Positions 7,777 through 14,665 of a stretch of DNA of 23,607 bases are shown in pieces. Made by a program: the position numbers and the translations under genes. Under the pieces are notes generated by a model that was not told the DNA's origin, did not search any database, and saw only the letters and a list, made by a program, of their open reading frames with translations. How positions within the stretch are numbered: position 1 is the first letter of the stretch; every line of letters starts with the position of its first letter. This DNA comes from Oscillospiraceae bacterium (GTDB lineage: Bacteria; Bacillota; Clostridia; Oscillospirales; Ruminococcaceae), in assembly GCA_020024215.1 (NCBI GenBank), contig JAHHUC010000031.1:1-23607 (forward strand), in the 5' to 3' direction.

Positions 7777-7864
7777 AATTATCTATATCCTTCCTTATTT
7801 TGCATTTTTGCTTTTTTGCAGCTTGCTCTTTAAAAAAGAAAGCCTTCCCCACCTGTTTTTTAAA

Positions 7865-8875
7865 TTATAAAGATGCGCCTGTTCCCGGGTTATAGGGTAT
7901 GCTTCCGCCTGTGGGGCCCTGTGTTCCGGGTGCAGAGGACGGAACAGAGGGTGTTGATGCAGGAGGTGTGGCTGCAGGAGGTGTTGATACAGAGGGAGTT
8001 GTGCTTGCAGGGGGAACAGCTGCCGTATTTGAAGCAAGAGCAACATCAGATAACACATAGCTTCCAAGCTTGCTTGTTCTTATGATAAAGTTGCCGTCGC
8101 TGACCTTTGTAACATCAACAAGGCCGGACTGTGTGCGCTCGTAAACATACTTATAGCTTTCCTTGGGTATGGTGAGCACCATAGCCTTTCTGGCTGTTGC
8201 GCCGTCAAAATCATAAAAATCAAGGCTGGCGTTCATATACTTTTCACCAAAGGACATATCATAGGATGTGTCGCAGGAAATTACCATATCGGTTTTTACT
8301 CCTGTGGAATCAATTTCCAGTGTTGCCTTTTTGTTTTCAATATCATATGTGTCCTTTGTGTCATCTAAGGAGATAACTGTGGGCTTCTTTGTTATTTCAT
8401 AGCAGTCGTCATACTCTATGTCATAAGAGCCTGCAATTTCATTGCTGAAGTCCTCGCTCTGTCCGTCCTTAAAATAAAGCTCTGCGCTCTTTATATCCAA
8501 AACAATCTCCTTGTCCTTATAGGCGGAGGAGGAAATGGATTTAAGCTTCATGGCTGCAAAATAGGCATAATCCCCATTGAATTTTCTTCTTGAAACAGAG
8601 AGATTTCCCGAGGAAAGAACGCTCACCTTTTTGTCGGTGGCATAATCGCTGCCCTCATATTCAAGCTTGAGCTTTGTGGGTATCTCATCATCGCTCATGT
8701 TCTTTACATAATCCTTTATATGAATATAGTAGGTTGTGCCGGGAATAAGTGTGGAGCCGGCAGATACCAGATCCCCATCCTCATCCACCTCATAAATGTC
8801 ACCTGCGGCAAAGCTCACAATTCCCGCAGAGAGAATCATGGCTGCTGATAAAATTAACGAAAGAAATTTTTTCAT
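7865..8875 (-). CDS. Secreted protein with Pro/Ser/Thr tail and NPGTG end
   Basis: A 336-aa protein I do not recognise by family. It has a standard signal peptide (about 1-26, cleavage near SFAA-G), a globular acidic middle, then a low-complexity Pro/Ser/Thr/Ala tail (about the last 60 residues) ending in PYNPGTGASL. The tail resembles cell-wall-spanning linkers, and NPGTG resembles NPxTG sorting-type motifs, but no membrane segment or basic tail follows. The segment FIIRTSKLGSYVLSD is similar to FVLKTRRLGDYVISQ in the next gene, so the two are paralogs over at least their C-terminal part. ATG at 8875 has AAGGAG (8885-8890) 9 bp upstream, and its own promoter lies at 8910-8938. It is probably secreted or wall-associated; the role is unknown. 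Confidence 0.85.
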   Translation of the reverse strand: MKKFLSLILSAAMILSAGIVSFAAGDIYEVDEDGDLVSAGSTLIPGTTYYIHIKDYVKNMSDDEIPTKLKLEYEGSDYATDKKVSVLSSGNLSVSRRKFNGDYAYFAAMKLKSISSSAYKDKEIVLDIKSAELYFKDGQSEDFSNEIAGSYDIEYDDCYEITKKPTVISLDDTKDTYDIENKKATLEIDSTGVKTDMVISCDTSYDMSFGEKYMNASLDFYDFDGATARKAMVLTIPKESYKYVYERTQSGLVDVTKVSDGNFIIRTSKLGSYVLSDVALASNTAAVPPASTTPSVSTPPAATPPASTPSVPSSAPGTQGPTGGSIPYNPGTGASL

Positions 8876-8909
8876 TTTAATTATCTCCTTCCCTTTCTTT
8901 GTTAAGGAC

Positions 8910-8938
8910 AGTATATCATTACATAATGGGCTATTCAA
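8910..8938 (-). promoter_or_regulatory. Sigma-A promoter of the 7865-8875 gene
   Basis: On the minus strand TTGAAT (8933-8938) and TATACT (8910-8915) are separated by 17 bp. The predicted start is near 8903, about 28 nt before the ATG. It lies in the 90-bp gap between the two paralogs, so the downstream one need not depend on read-through. Confidence 0.7.
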
Positions 8939-8965
8939 GCCTTATTTGTAAATAAGAATTGGCAA

Positions 8966-9898
8966 TTATTCCCTCTGCGCTGCCCCTGTGGGCGGATTGT
9001 ATATATCCGGTTTTTCAGCCCTTGCAGCAAGCGGCCTTTGGGATATGACATAATCCCCCAGCCTTCTGGTTTTTAAAACAAAGCCGCCCTTTTCCGCGCT
9101 GTATTTTGCATCGGCTCTTTTAAGGCTTTTGTTTACCACCTCATATATAAAGCTGTTTTCAGGATAATACAGGAGCAGCTCCCCCACCCTGTCAAAAACA
9201 GGATTGTGAATAAAGCGAAGATATTGGAGCTTTTCCTGAGGATAGCCGTACATTATGTCAGAAAACGGCGACAGAGTGTAGCCCACATTGACAGCTCCCT
9301 GATTGAAGGCATCCACAGAGAACTGTGCCTTGTCATCAAATATCAGATTTGCCTGATGGACAGAGGAATCAAAATTTATATAAAAATCCTTTCCGTCGCA
9401 AAGGTAATTGTCTGCATAGGGATTGGCGCCGTCATCTCTTATGACAAATGAGAATTTTCTTTTGTAATTTCCTGTGGAATGGGCACCCAGAGTTATTGAG
9501 CCTCGGACATTTGCCTTCTGCTCCCCTGCCAGAAACAAAACCGGCAGCACAGCCACATAGCTGTATCCCTGCTTTTTTCCCGTTTCATCATAGAGCATCC
9601 TGTATTCTATATAGGGGCGGGCTGTAAATTCCTCCCCCATCTCCCATCTCACGGTAAAAAGCTTGAGATTTTTTATATCCTCTGCCCTCTGTGCATTTTC
9701 TATGGGGAAAATGACCGCTGCACCCGGCTTTACCGCACGGATCAGCGAGCCGCGCTCCTCAGGGCAGAAAACTGCGTTGCTGCCATCGAGTATATAGGCC
9801 TTTGAGGCGGATATAACCGGAGTTGAATCTGCATAGGCAAAGGAACACACAGGCAGCAGCATAAAAAAAGCAGCAGCTGTTGCCAGAAATTTTTTCAT
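8966..9898 (-). CDS. Secreted protein, paralog of the downstream gene
   Basis: A 310-aa protein with a signal peptide (about 1-23, cleavage near AYA-D), no other membrane segment, and a C-terminus ending DIYNPPTGAAQRE. The NPPTG motif again resembles a sorting-type signal without the hydrophobic stretch and charged tail needed for classical sortase anchoring. It shares the FVLKTRRLGDYVIS-type segment before the tail with its neighbour but lacks the long Pro/Ser linker. ATG at 9898 has GGAGGG 6 bp upstream. It has its own promoter at 9928-9956. I do not recognise a catalytic domain; a surface or matrix protein is a guess. Confidence 0.83.
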   Translation of the reverse strand: MKKFLATAAAFFMLLPVCSFAYADSTPVISASKAYILDGSNAVFCPEERGSLIRAVKPGAAVIFPIENAQRAEDIKNLKLFTVRWEMGEEFTARPYIEYRMLYDETGKKQGYSYVAVLPVLFLAGEQKANVRGSITLGAHSTGNYKRKFSFVIRDDGANPYADNYLCDGKDFYINFDSSVHQANLIFDDKAQFSVDAFNQGAVNVGYTLSPFSDIMYGYPQEKLQYLRFIHNPVFDRVGELLLYYPENSFIYEVVNKSLKRADAKYSAEKGGFVLKTRRLGDYVISQRPLAARAEKPDIYNPPTGAAQRE

Positions 9899-9927
9899 CT
9901 GCTTCCCTCCATTCTGTTTGCTTTTTG

Positions 9928-9956
9928 ATTATATAATAATTTCTCTTTTTTTTCAA
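9928..9956 (-). promoter_or_regulatory. Sigma-A promoter of the 8966-9898 gene
   Basis: On the minus strand TTGAAA (9951-9956), a 17-bp spacer and TATAAT (9928-9933). It is back to back with the tRNA promoter starting at 9964. Confidence 0.75.
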
Positions 9957-9963
9957 TCAGATA

Positions 9964-9992
9964 TTGACAAAACATATTCCTTGTTGTAATAT
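9964..9992 (+). promoter_or_regulatory. tRNA promoter
   Basis: TTGACA (9964-9969), 17 bp, then TAATAT (9987-9992). The tRNA 5' end lies 14 nt further on at 10007. Confidence 0.65.
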
Positions 9993-10006
9993 ATTTAAGT
10001 GGTTAT

Positions 10007-10093
10007 GCCGCTGTGGCGGAATAGGCAGACGCAAGGGATTTAAAATCCCTCGGTGGCAACATCGTGCCGGTTCAAGTCCGGCCAGCGGCACCA
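10007..10093 (+). tRNA. tRNA-Leu (anticodon UAA)
   Basis: An 87-nt class II tRNA. The acceptor stem GCCGCTG (10007-10013) pairs with CAGCGGC (10083-10089), followed by an encoded ACCA (10090-10093). The anticodon stem AGGGA/TCCCT encloses the loop TTTAAAA, giving anticodon TAA at 10041-10043, which reads UUA and UUG leucine codons. The long variable arm typical of tRNA-Leu and a normal TTCAAGT T-loop are present. It is a single-gene unit with its own promoter and terminators. Confidence 0.97.
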
Positions 10094-10129
10094 AAGGGTT
10101 TGAATGCATATGCATTCAAACCCTTTTTT
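10093..10129 (+). terminator. tRNA terminator, perfect 17-bp inverted repeat
   Basis: The arms 10093-10109 (beginning AAAGGGTTTGAATG) and 10110-10126 are exactly complementary, and the T-run ends at 10129. The left arm begins in the CCA end of the tRNA. Confidence 0.9.
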
Positions 10130-10140
10130 GCTGTATTATG

Positions 10141-10168
10141 CCGCAAATATTTGCGGATTTTGATTTTT
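10141..10168 (+). terminator. Second hairpin after the tRNA
   Basis: CCGCAAAT/ATTTGCGG (10141-10156) is a perfect palindrome followed by ATTTTGATTTTT, a probable back-up terminator. The remaining stretch to the mscL end at 10357 holds nothing I can identify. Confidence 0.55.
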
Positions 10169-10356
10169 AAGCTTTTTAAAATGCTCCTCTGCTCTTTATT
10201 TTAAATTTGAGTCCGATTGCCTGACATTGGTAAAAAAGCGCTGAAAATATCATTGTGAAATGAGATATCTCTTCCCCTTGATGAAATAAGCTGCCTTTTT
10301 ATATTTCTGTTTCCGTATATCGGTGTGCCTGTTGTTTGTTTTCAAATTAAAGCGCT

Positions 10357-10773
10357 CTATTTATCCCTCTTTTTGATTTCTTCCGGAATCTGAGCCAAAA
10401 GCTCCTCTTTTGAAGGCTTGTGCTCTTTATTTTTTTCTTCAAGCTGCCGGTCTTTTTTCTCATGGCTGCCCTTTCATGTATGCCGTTTATAAGCTTTACC
10501 ATAGAGAAGATGATAAATGCCGCTATGAGAAAATTGACAACCGAGGCTATAAAGCTGCCTATCAAAATTTCAAAGCTGCCTATGCGGATTACCACCTCAG
10601 AAAAGGATGAGGTGGTAAAAAAACACCCGCAAAGGGCATGACAACATCCTTTACCAAGGAATCCACAATTGATTTGAAGGAGGCTCCTATTATCACGCCC
10701 ACAGCCATATCCATCACATTGCCCTTGAAGCAAATTCCCTGAATTCAGAAAGAAAGCCCCTTGCCCTGCTCAT
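10357..10773 (-). pseudogene. mscL: mscL (large mechanosensitive channel), three frameshifts
   Basis: Reading three frames in turn restores a whole MscL: ATG at 10771-10773, then residues ending FLSEFREFA; a shift; KGNVMDMAVGVIIGASF to MPFAGV; a shift; FFTTSSFSEVVIRIG with the second membrane helix to about HERAAMRKK; a shift; DRQLEEKNKEHKPSKEELL to the TAG at 10357-10359. Adding one base at each point gives about 139 aa, the normal length, with both helices and the charged C-terminal helix. The shifts lie near 10722 (GCTTCAAGG), at a 7-T run (minus strand, about 10617-10623) and at a 6-A run (about 10452-10457). All three look like single-base losses at short base runs. MscL opens under osmotic down-shock to release solutes. 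Either the gene is dead here or the assembly has homopolymer errors. Confidence 0.88.
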
Positions 10774-10875
10774 TTTTATCATTCTTCTTTACATTATTTT
10801 ACATTATCAGGAATAATATTATCATAATAATATTAAAAGATCTATTTTTGACAGCTGCTGTGTGATTTTAGTCCC

Positions 10876-10904
10876 TTGAAAAGAAATTGCAGCTATGCTA
10901 AAAT
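10876..10904 (+). promoter_or_regulatory. Promoter of the xth-glutaredoxin operon
   Basis: TTGAAA (10876-10881), 17 bp, TAAAAT (10899-10904). It lies about 30 bp upstream of the exonuclease III start, which shows that the TTG at 10876 is a -35 box and not a start codon. Confidence 0.75.
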
Positions 10905-10935
10905 TACGTATATGAAAATTGCAGGAGGAAAAATT

Positions 10936-11688
10936 TTGAAATTCATTTCTTGGAATGTAAACGGTTTAAGAGCCTGCCTTCAAAAGGGCTTTGAGGATTT
11001 TTTTTATTCTGCCGATGCGGATTTTTTCTGCATACAGGAGACAAAATGCCAAAAGGAGCAGGTTGACTTTAAGCCCGAGGGCTATGCTGCTTTCTTTAAC
11101 AGCGCCGACAAAAAGGGCTACTCGGGAACAGCAATTTTTGCAAAAAAAGAGCCGCTGAATGTATTTTACGGCATAGATGACATGTATAATGATGAGGGAA
11201 GGCTTATAACCTTAGAATACGACAGCTTTTATCTTGTAAATTCCTATTCGCCCAACTCAAAGGAAAAGCTGTCAAGGCTTGATTACAGAATGGAATTTGA
11301 GGACAATTTGAGAAATTATCTCACAGGCTTAGAGAAAAACAAGCCGGTGATACTTACAGGAGACTTAAATGTTGCACATGAGGAAATAGACCTTAAAAAT
11401 CCCAAAACCAACCATAAAAACGCAGGCTTTTCTGATGAGGAGAGGGAAAAATTCAGCCTGCTTTTAAAAGAAGGCTTTGTTGACAGCTTCCGAAAATTAA
11501 ATCCCACACTTGAGGGAGCATATTCCTGGTGGTCATACAGATTCAATTCAAGGAAGAACAATGCCGGATGGAGAATAGATTACTTTGTTGTATCAAATAA
11601 GCTTGCAGACAAAATAAAGGATGCGAGGATACATTCTGATATTTTAGGAAGCGACCACTGCCCTGTATCCTTGGATATGGAGCTTTGA
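10936..11688 (+). CDS. xth: Exonuclease III / AP endonuclease
   Basis: A 250-aa Mg-dependent DNA repair nuclease of the exonuclease/endonuclease/phosphatase fold. It cuts DNA 5' to abasic sites and trims 3' ends in base excision repair. Family motifs are present in order: SWNVNGLRA (N7), IQETKCQ (metal-binding E35), TGDLNVAHEEIDL (catalytic Asp/Asn), GWRIDYFVVS and a C-terminal GSDHCPV with the catalytic Asp-His. TTG at 10936 is the start because AGGAGG (10923-10928) lies 7 bp upstream and the family begins MKFISWN. It ends with TGA, which shows that TGA is a working stop codon here. The selenoprotein gene follows after 27 bp in the same operon. Confidence 0.95.
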   Translation: MKFISWNVNGLRACLQKGFEDFFYSADADFFCIQETKCQKEQVDFKPEGYAAFFNSADKKGYSGTAIFAKKEPLNVFYGIDDMYNDEGRLITLEYDSFYLVNSYSPNSKEKLSRLDYRMEFEDNLRNYLTGLEKNKPVILTGDLNVAHEEIDLKNPKTNHKNAGFSDEEREKFSLLLKEGFVDSFRKLNPTLEGAYSWWSYRFNSRKNNAGWRIDYFVVSNKLADKIKDARIHSDILGSDHCPVSLDMEL

Positions 11689-11715
11689 TAAATTTATTTA
11701 TAAGGAGATATATCT

Positions 11716-11991
11716 ATGAAGCATTTGATTATGTTCGGAACACCCACATGACCGGGCTGCAACCCTGTGAAAGAGGCTCTTTCAGCAAAAAACATTGAAT
11801 TTCAGTTTATCGACATTTTTGAAAACCCCATGAACATGAAGAAGTTTTTAAAAATAAGAGACACATCAGAAGAGCACCGAGAGGCAAGAGAAAATCACTA
11901 TATCGGAATCCCCTGCCTGCTTTGTGACGGCAAGGTAATACTCCCCCACGGACCTGAGGATGCTGTTTCCAAGATAGAGGAAATGGAATAA
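11716..11991 (+). CDS. Selenocysteine-containing glutaredoxin-like protein (in-frame TGA)
   Basis: A 91-aa glutaredoxin-fold protein read through TGA at 11749-11751 (codon 12). ATG at 11716 has AAGGAG (11702-11707) 8 bp upstream, and the frame runs on to a TAA at 11989-11991. The first residues, MKHLIMFGTPT, form the typical beta strand before the redox motif. TGA stands exactly where the attacking cysteine of CPxC belongs, giving T-U-P-G-C with C15 as resolving residue. The cis-proline region is GIP (P66), followed by an extra C67-xx-C70. The rest resembles the COG4545 glutaredoxin-related family (FLKIRDT, YIGIP). A candidate bacterial SECIS hairpin follows the TGA. TGA ends other genes in this window, so decoding needs SelA-D functions elsewhere in the genome. 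Beginning translation at 11767 would lose the active site. A point mutation of Cys to stop is the alternative. Confidence 0.85.
11765..11786 (+). promoter_or_regulatory. Candidate bacterial SECIS hairpin
   Basis: GAAAG (11769-11773) pairs with CTTTC (11779-11783) around the loop AGGCT, which has a G as its second base. The loop starts 22 nt after the TGA, inside the usual bacterial range. T11768 and its neighbours can form a bulge, with CTG (11765-11767) pairing to CAG (11783-11785) in an alternative register. The family feature of a bulged U and an early loop G fits, but this was judged by eye only. Confidence 0.55.
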
Positions 11992-11994
11992 TTT

Positions 11995-12036
11995 AAAGGC
12001 GGTGTGCAATCAAAAGCTTGCATGCTGCCTTTTTTT
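11995..12036 (+). terminator. Terminator of the xth-glutaredoxin operon
   Basis: A 15-bp stem (11995-12009 with 12018-12032, three G-U pairs) and an 8-nt loop, followed by a T-run to 12036. It begins 4 nt after the glutaredoxin stop codon. Confidence 0.85.
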
Positions 12037-12090
12037 GTTGCATCAAGACCATATTGGTGATAAAATCAGCAAAAAGGCAAAATATTCACA

Positions 12091-12552
12091 TTGAGGGGGC
12101 AAGGCAGATGGCAGAATATCTGTGCAGGGCCCTCCATAGGCGCAGGAGAGCTAAAAAAGGAAAAGAACAATAAGATCACACATACTGATAATGAGTGGGA
12201 CAGATTTATCTGTAATGATGACTTTATAGATGGACTTCCTCAGCCAAAATTTATAGATTTAAAAGAAACAGGAAAAGATGCTGTGGATCTGTTGTCAATA
12301 CCGTCATTTCCCAAAATTATAAATCACCTATCTGCAATAGAGGATAAAAAGAGCTGCAATAACGACTTTTGGAATTGGTCAGGCTGTCACTCATGGTGTC
12401 AGAAAAGGCATGGATCAGCAGGTTCTTTCTGTGCTTACAGAGGGAATACATCCGGCGGATGTCTGCTGTTTGCCAATCCCGACAGCAAAAATAAATTTTT
12501 GGGCTTTCGCCCTGTATTAGAAATAAACTTTGCAGATTTTAAAGACTGTTAA
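12091..12552 (+). pseudogene. GFRPVLEI-ending protein, probably a 5'-truncated remnant
   Basis: A 153-codon frame whose C-terminal part has NNDFWNWSGCHSW and ends GFRPVLEI plus a short tail. This pattern is typical of C-type-lectin/FGE-like domains at the ends of larger Firmicute and prophage proteins. The part before ITHTDNEWDRF looks unlike a natural N-terminus. The only start is TTG at 12091, without a good ribosome binding site. There is no ATG anywhere in the frame, and an in-frame stop lies about 25 bp upstream. I infer a decayed gene that lost its 5' part; a short real protein cannot be excluded. Confidence 0.5.
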
Positions 12553-12555
12553 AGC

Positions 12556-12590
12556 AAAAAAGCTGAGATAAAATTACCTCAGCTTTTTTT
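12556..12590. terminator. Bidirectional terminator
   Basis: AAAAAAGCTGAG (12556-12567) pairs with CTCAGCTTTTTT (12578-12589). The A-run and T-run let it work on both strands, for the frame ending at 12552 and the hydrolase gene ending at 12627. Confidence 0.85.
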
Positions 12591-12626
12591 ATATGCAGTT
12601 TTTATGCCTTACAGCTGCATAGAAAT

Positions 12627-13769
12627 CTATATATTTTCCAGATAGCTTATTATGGTATCAAGCGCAAGCTTGGTATTTCCGCACTGACAATGGTTTGAGG
12701 CGCTCTCCTTTTTGGTAAACAGCCTCAATGTGACTGATTTTGCATTCACAAGGCTGTCCAATTCCTCCTTATAAAGTCTCCAGTCTATGAAGTGATCCTC
12801 CTTGCCGTGAAGTATCAATATATCCTGAGTTATCTTATCTGCTGTATTTAGCATCTGAAAATCGTTCAGCCCCTTTAAATAATCATAGGGTGTTTCTTGT
12901 CCGTAGGCGTACATTCCGTGCTCAAAAACCCACTGCATAAAGCTGTCCTTTTTCATTTGGCTGTACATAATGCTGTTTACAATGCCCCTTTGACCGGTTT
13001 TAAGCAAAAAGAGGAAAAATGACCTTACCGGCTTTGGCATATCAAAAATACACACATGAAGAAAGCTTGGGAAAATTGACCATGCCACAATATGGGCTAT
13101 CCTCTTTTCAAATGCGCCGGCTCTCGGAGCAAGCATGCCGCCTAATGACACGCCTATGATAGTTACATCCTTCAAATCAAAATAATCCAAAACGGCTTTA
13201 ACCGGCCCTTCCCACCGGAAAGTGAATTTTTTGCCCTGCTCTCTTAAAACTCCCCCCTGTCCGGGGCCTTCAAAGAGATATACGTCATAGCCATTTTCTG
13301 ACAAATACAGCATGGGGAAAAACAATTCCTCAAAATAGCTGTCGTTTCCGCCGTGGAAAAGAATTGTGCCCTTTTTTTCTGTTTTGCTTTTTGCACACAT
13401 TACAGGCAGGGTGTAATCCTCAAAGGGTACATCTGCCCTTTCCACCCTTTTGCTTTCAAAATAATTGCTGTAAAAGCTGTAAAAAAGCTCGGATGCCTTT
13501 TTATAATATTTTATTTTGTCAGCGTCTTTATCCGACATGAAAAATTCGCTCATCCTGTAATAGGCTATGGCATTTTCTGTTCTTTTTTCAGCCAGCGCTC
13601 TGTCGCCTAAATCTATAAGCACCTTTTTCCAATCGGAATTTGATTTTATTTTTTCTGATACAGATCTCACCTCATTGAGATCTCCGCCGTCCCAGTTTAT
13701 AAGCCTGTTTAACTGAAAATTATAATTTGCCTGCTTGTTCAATTCATAAATGCCTGTTTTAAAATCCAT
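12627..13769 (-). CDS. Alpha/beta hydrolase with helical N-terminal domain
   Basis: A 380-aa hydrolase. An N-terminal helical part (about 1-110) precedes the alpha/beta fold. HGG at 139-141 supplies the oxyanion region, the nucleophile is S208 in GVSLGG, the acid is probably D325 (HGKEDHF) and the base H360 (SNHCQCGN). No signal peptide or membrane segment is evident, so it acts in the cytoplasm. Such FrsA-like or dipeptidyl-peptidase-like proteins cleave esters or amides; the substrate is unknown. GAGGAGGTG (13775-13783) is a strong ribosome binding site for the ATG at 13769. It follows the AraC-type gene by 58 bp on the same strand, which suggests the regulator controls it. Confidence 0.88.
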   Translation of the reverse strand: MDFKTGIYELNKQANYNFQLNRLINWDGGDLNEVRSVSEKIKSNSDWKKVLIDLGDRALAEKRTENAIAYYRMSEFFMSDKDADKIKYYKKASELFYSFYSNYFESKRVERADVPFEDYTLPVMCAKSKTEKKGTILFHGGNDSYFEELFFPMLYLSENGYDVYLFEGPGQGGVLREQGKKFTFRWEGPVKAVLDYFDLKDVTIIGVSLGGMLAPRAGAFEKRIAHIVAWSIFPSFLHVCIFDMPKPVRSFFLFLLKTGQRGIVNSIMYSQMKKDSFMQWVFEHGMYAYGQETPYDYLKGLNDFQMLNTADKITQDILILHGKEDHFIDWRLYKEELDSLVNAKSVTLRLFTKKESASNHCQCGNTKLALDTIISYLENI

Positions 13770-13827
13770 AAAAACACCTCCTCACTCATTATAGGAGATG
13801 AAATCGGAAATAGCTTTCATTTAAACG

Positions 13828-14559
13828 CTATATTTTCTGCGCCTTCAAAAAATCTGTGAGAGATATTCCGTAATGCAGTGTGCAGGCTCTTGAAAAATGG
13901 GAGGAGCTGGAAAAGCCCGAGGCTATCGCCGCCTCTGTTATGCTCTTTTTTTCATTGACAACAAGGGCATACGCCTTTTCCATCCTCTTCAAAAGGAGAT
14001 AATTTTTAAGGTCTATTCCCATTTCCTCTTTAAAAAGGTGAAGAAAACGGCTTTTGCTAAGACAAAGCTTTTCAGACAGCAAATCATATATTCCCTTGTT
14101 TATGCTCTTTTCCTCTTCGATATATTTTAAAGCTTCTGATATCCTCTCATCCAAAACAAGAAAGTTCGGCCTGTCACATTGAAATTGACTCATCACATAT
14201 CTGTCAATATCCTCCAGAGATTTTTTGCTTTTCATAAGCTTTACAGCTCCCCTTTCAACCTCCTCTTCCAGACTGTTTTGACAGCCCTTTGAAAGATATC
14301 TGTCATCTATTATTTTTGAAAGGCGGGATGTTTCGTCAATGAGAAAAACAACCATCAGAGAATCCCTCTGTCTTTTTGCCCAATGAAGGCTCCAGGACTG
14401 TATGACCATAGAATTTGCCGTTTTCTCGTCTTTCTCTGTCATGCACAAAAAGGGCTTGTCTGATATCAATATGTGCTTTGAATAGTGTCTGTGAGGCCGC
14501 AGATCTGCATATTTTGCAGATAAAACTATTCTGTCATTTTTATAAAGCATATTCTCCAT
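13828..14559 (-). CDS. AraC-family transcriptional regulator
   Basis: A 243-aa regulator. The C-terminal domain (about 135-240) has the two AraC helix-turn-helix units: LSEKLCLSKSRFLHLFKEEM with GIDLKNYLLLKRME, then ITEAAIASGFSSSSHFSRAC with FLKAQKI. The N-terminal half (about 1-130) is a presumed ligand-sensing domain I cannot classify; it has RPHRHYSKH near residue 22, as in cupin-type sensors. ATG at 14559 has purine-rich GGGAAGGG upstream at 8-9 bp; an ATG four codons in is an alternative. It precedes the hydrolase gene and may regulate it and itself. Confidence 0.9.
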   Translation of the reverse strand: MENMLYKNDRIVLSAKYADLRPHRHYSKHILISDKPFLCMTEKDEKTANSMVIQSWSLHWAKRQRDSLMVVFLIDETSRLSKIIDDRYLSKGCQNSLEEEVERGAVKLMKSKKSLEDIDRYVMSQFQCDRPNFLVLDERISEALKYIEEEKSINKGIYDLLSEKLCLSKSRFLHLFKEEMGIDLKNYLLLKRMEKAYALVVNEKKSITEAAIASGFSSSSHFSRACTLHYGISLTDFLKAQKI

Positions 14560-14603
14560 CCCTTTTGCCCTTCCCTCTTGTTTACAGATCTGACTTTAAA
14601 AGC

Positions 14604-14648
14604 AAAAAGCCAACAGAAGAAGCCAAAGGCCTCTTTTGCCGGCTTTTA
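14604..14648 (-). terminator. gapA terminator
   Basis: AAAAGCC (14605-14611) and GGCTTTT (14641-14647) form the base of a long stem whose inner part (CAGAAGAAGCC with GGCCTCTTTTG) pairs with two mismatches. On the minus strand it is followed by a T-rich run. Confidence 0.7.
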
Positions 14649-14665
14649 TCAGCTAAGCTGCAAGC

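Larger units (their letters stand above)
7113..7864. other. Gene-free stretch of about 750 bp
   Basis: No convincing protein gene. From 7140 to 7320 there are several paired segments: CCGGATT near 7146 with AATCCGG near 7200, and the hairpin CTTATGA/TCATAAG near 7185, ending in a strong terminator. From 7330 to 7864 I see only short open frames on both strands, of which one with a CxxC pair is listed separately. It could hold a small RNA on the left and decayed sequence on the right. Confidence 0.5.

Noticed and set aside
10347..10733. Single 128-codon gene in place of frameshifted mscL
   Set aside because: Only its middle third reads as MscL; both ends are out of frame with the conserved sequence.
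10780..10835. AT-rich near-palindromes and repeated TTACATTAT between mscL and xth
   Set aside because: Short, simple sequence with no clear symmetry centre relative to a promoter; probably chance in AT-rich DNA.
10876..10935. Longer N-terminus for exonuclease III from the TTG at 10876
   Set aside because: That TTG is part of the -35 box, and the family starts at MKFISWN with AGGAGG before it.
11767..11991. Shorter glutaredoxin-like gene starting after the TGA
   Set aside because: It lacks the active-site strand and motif, and has no ribosome binding site; the full frame from 11716 has both.
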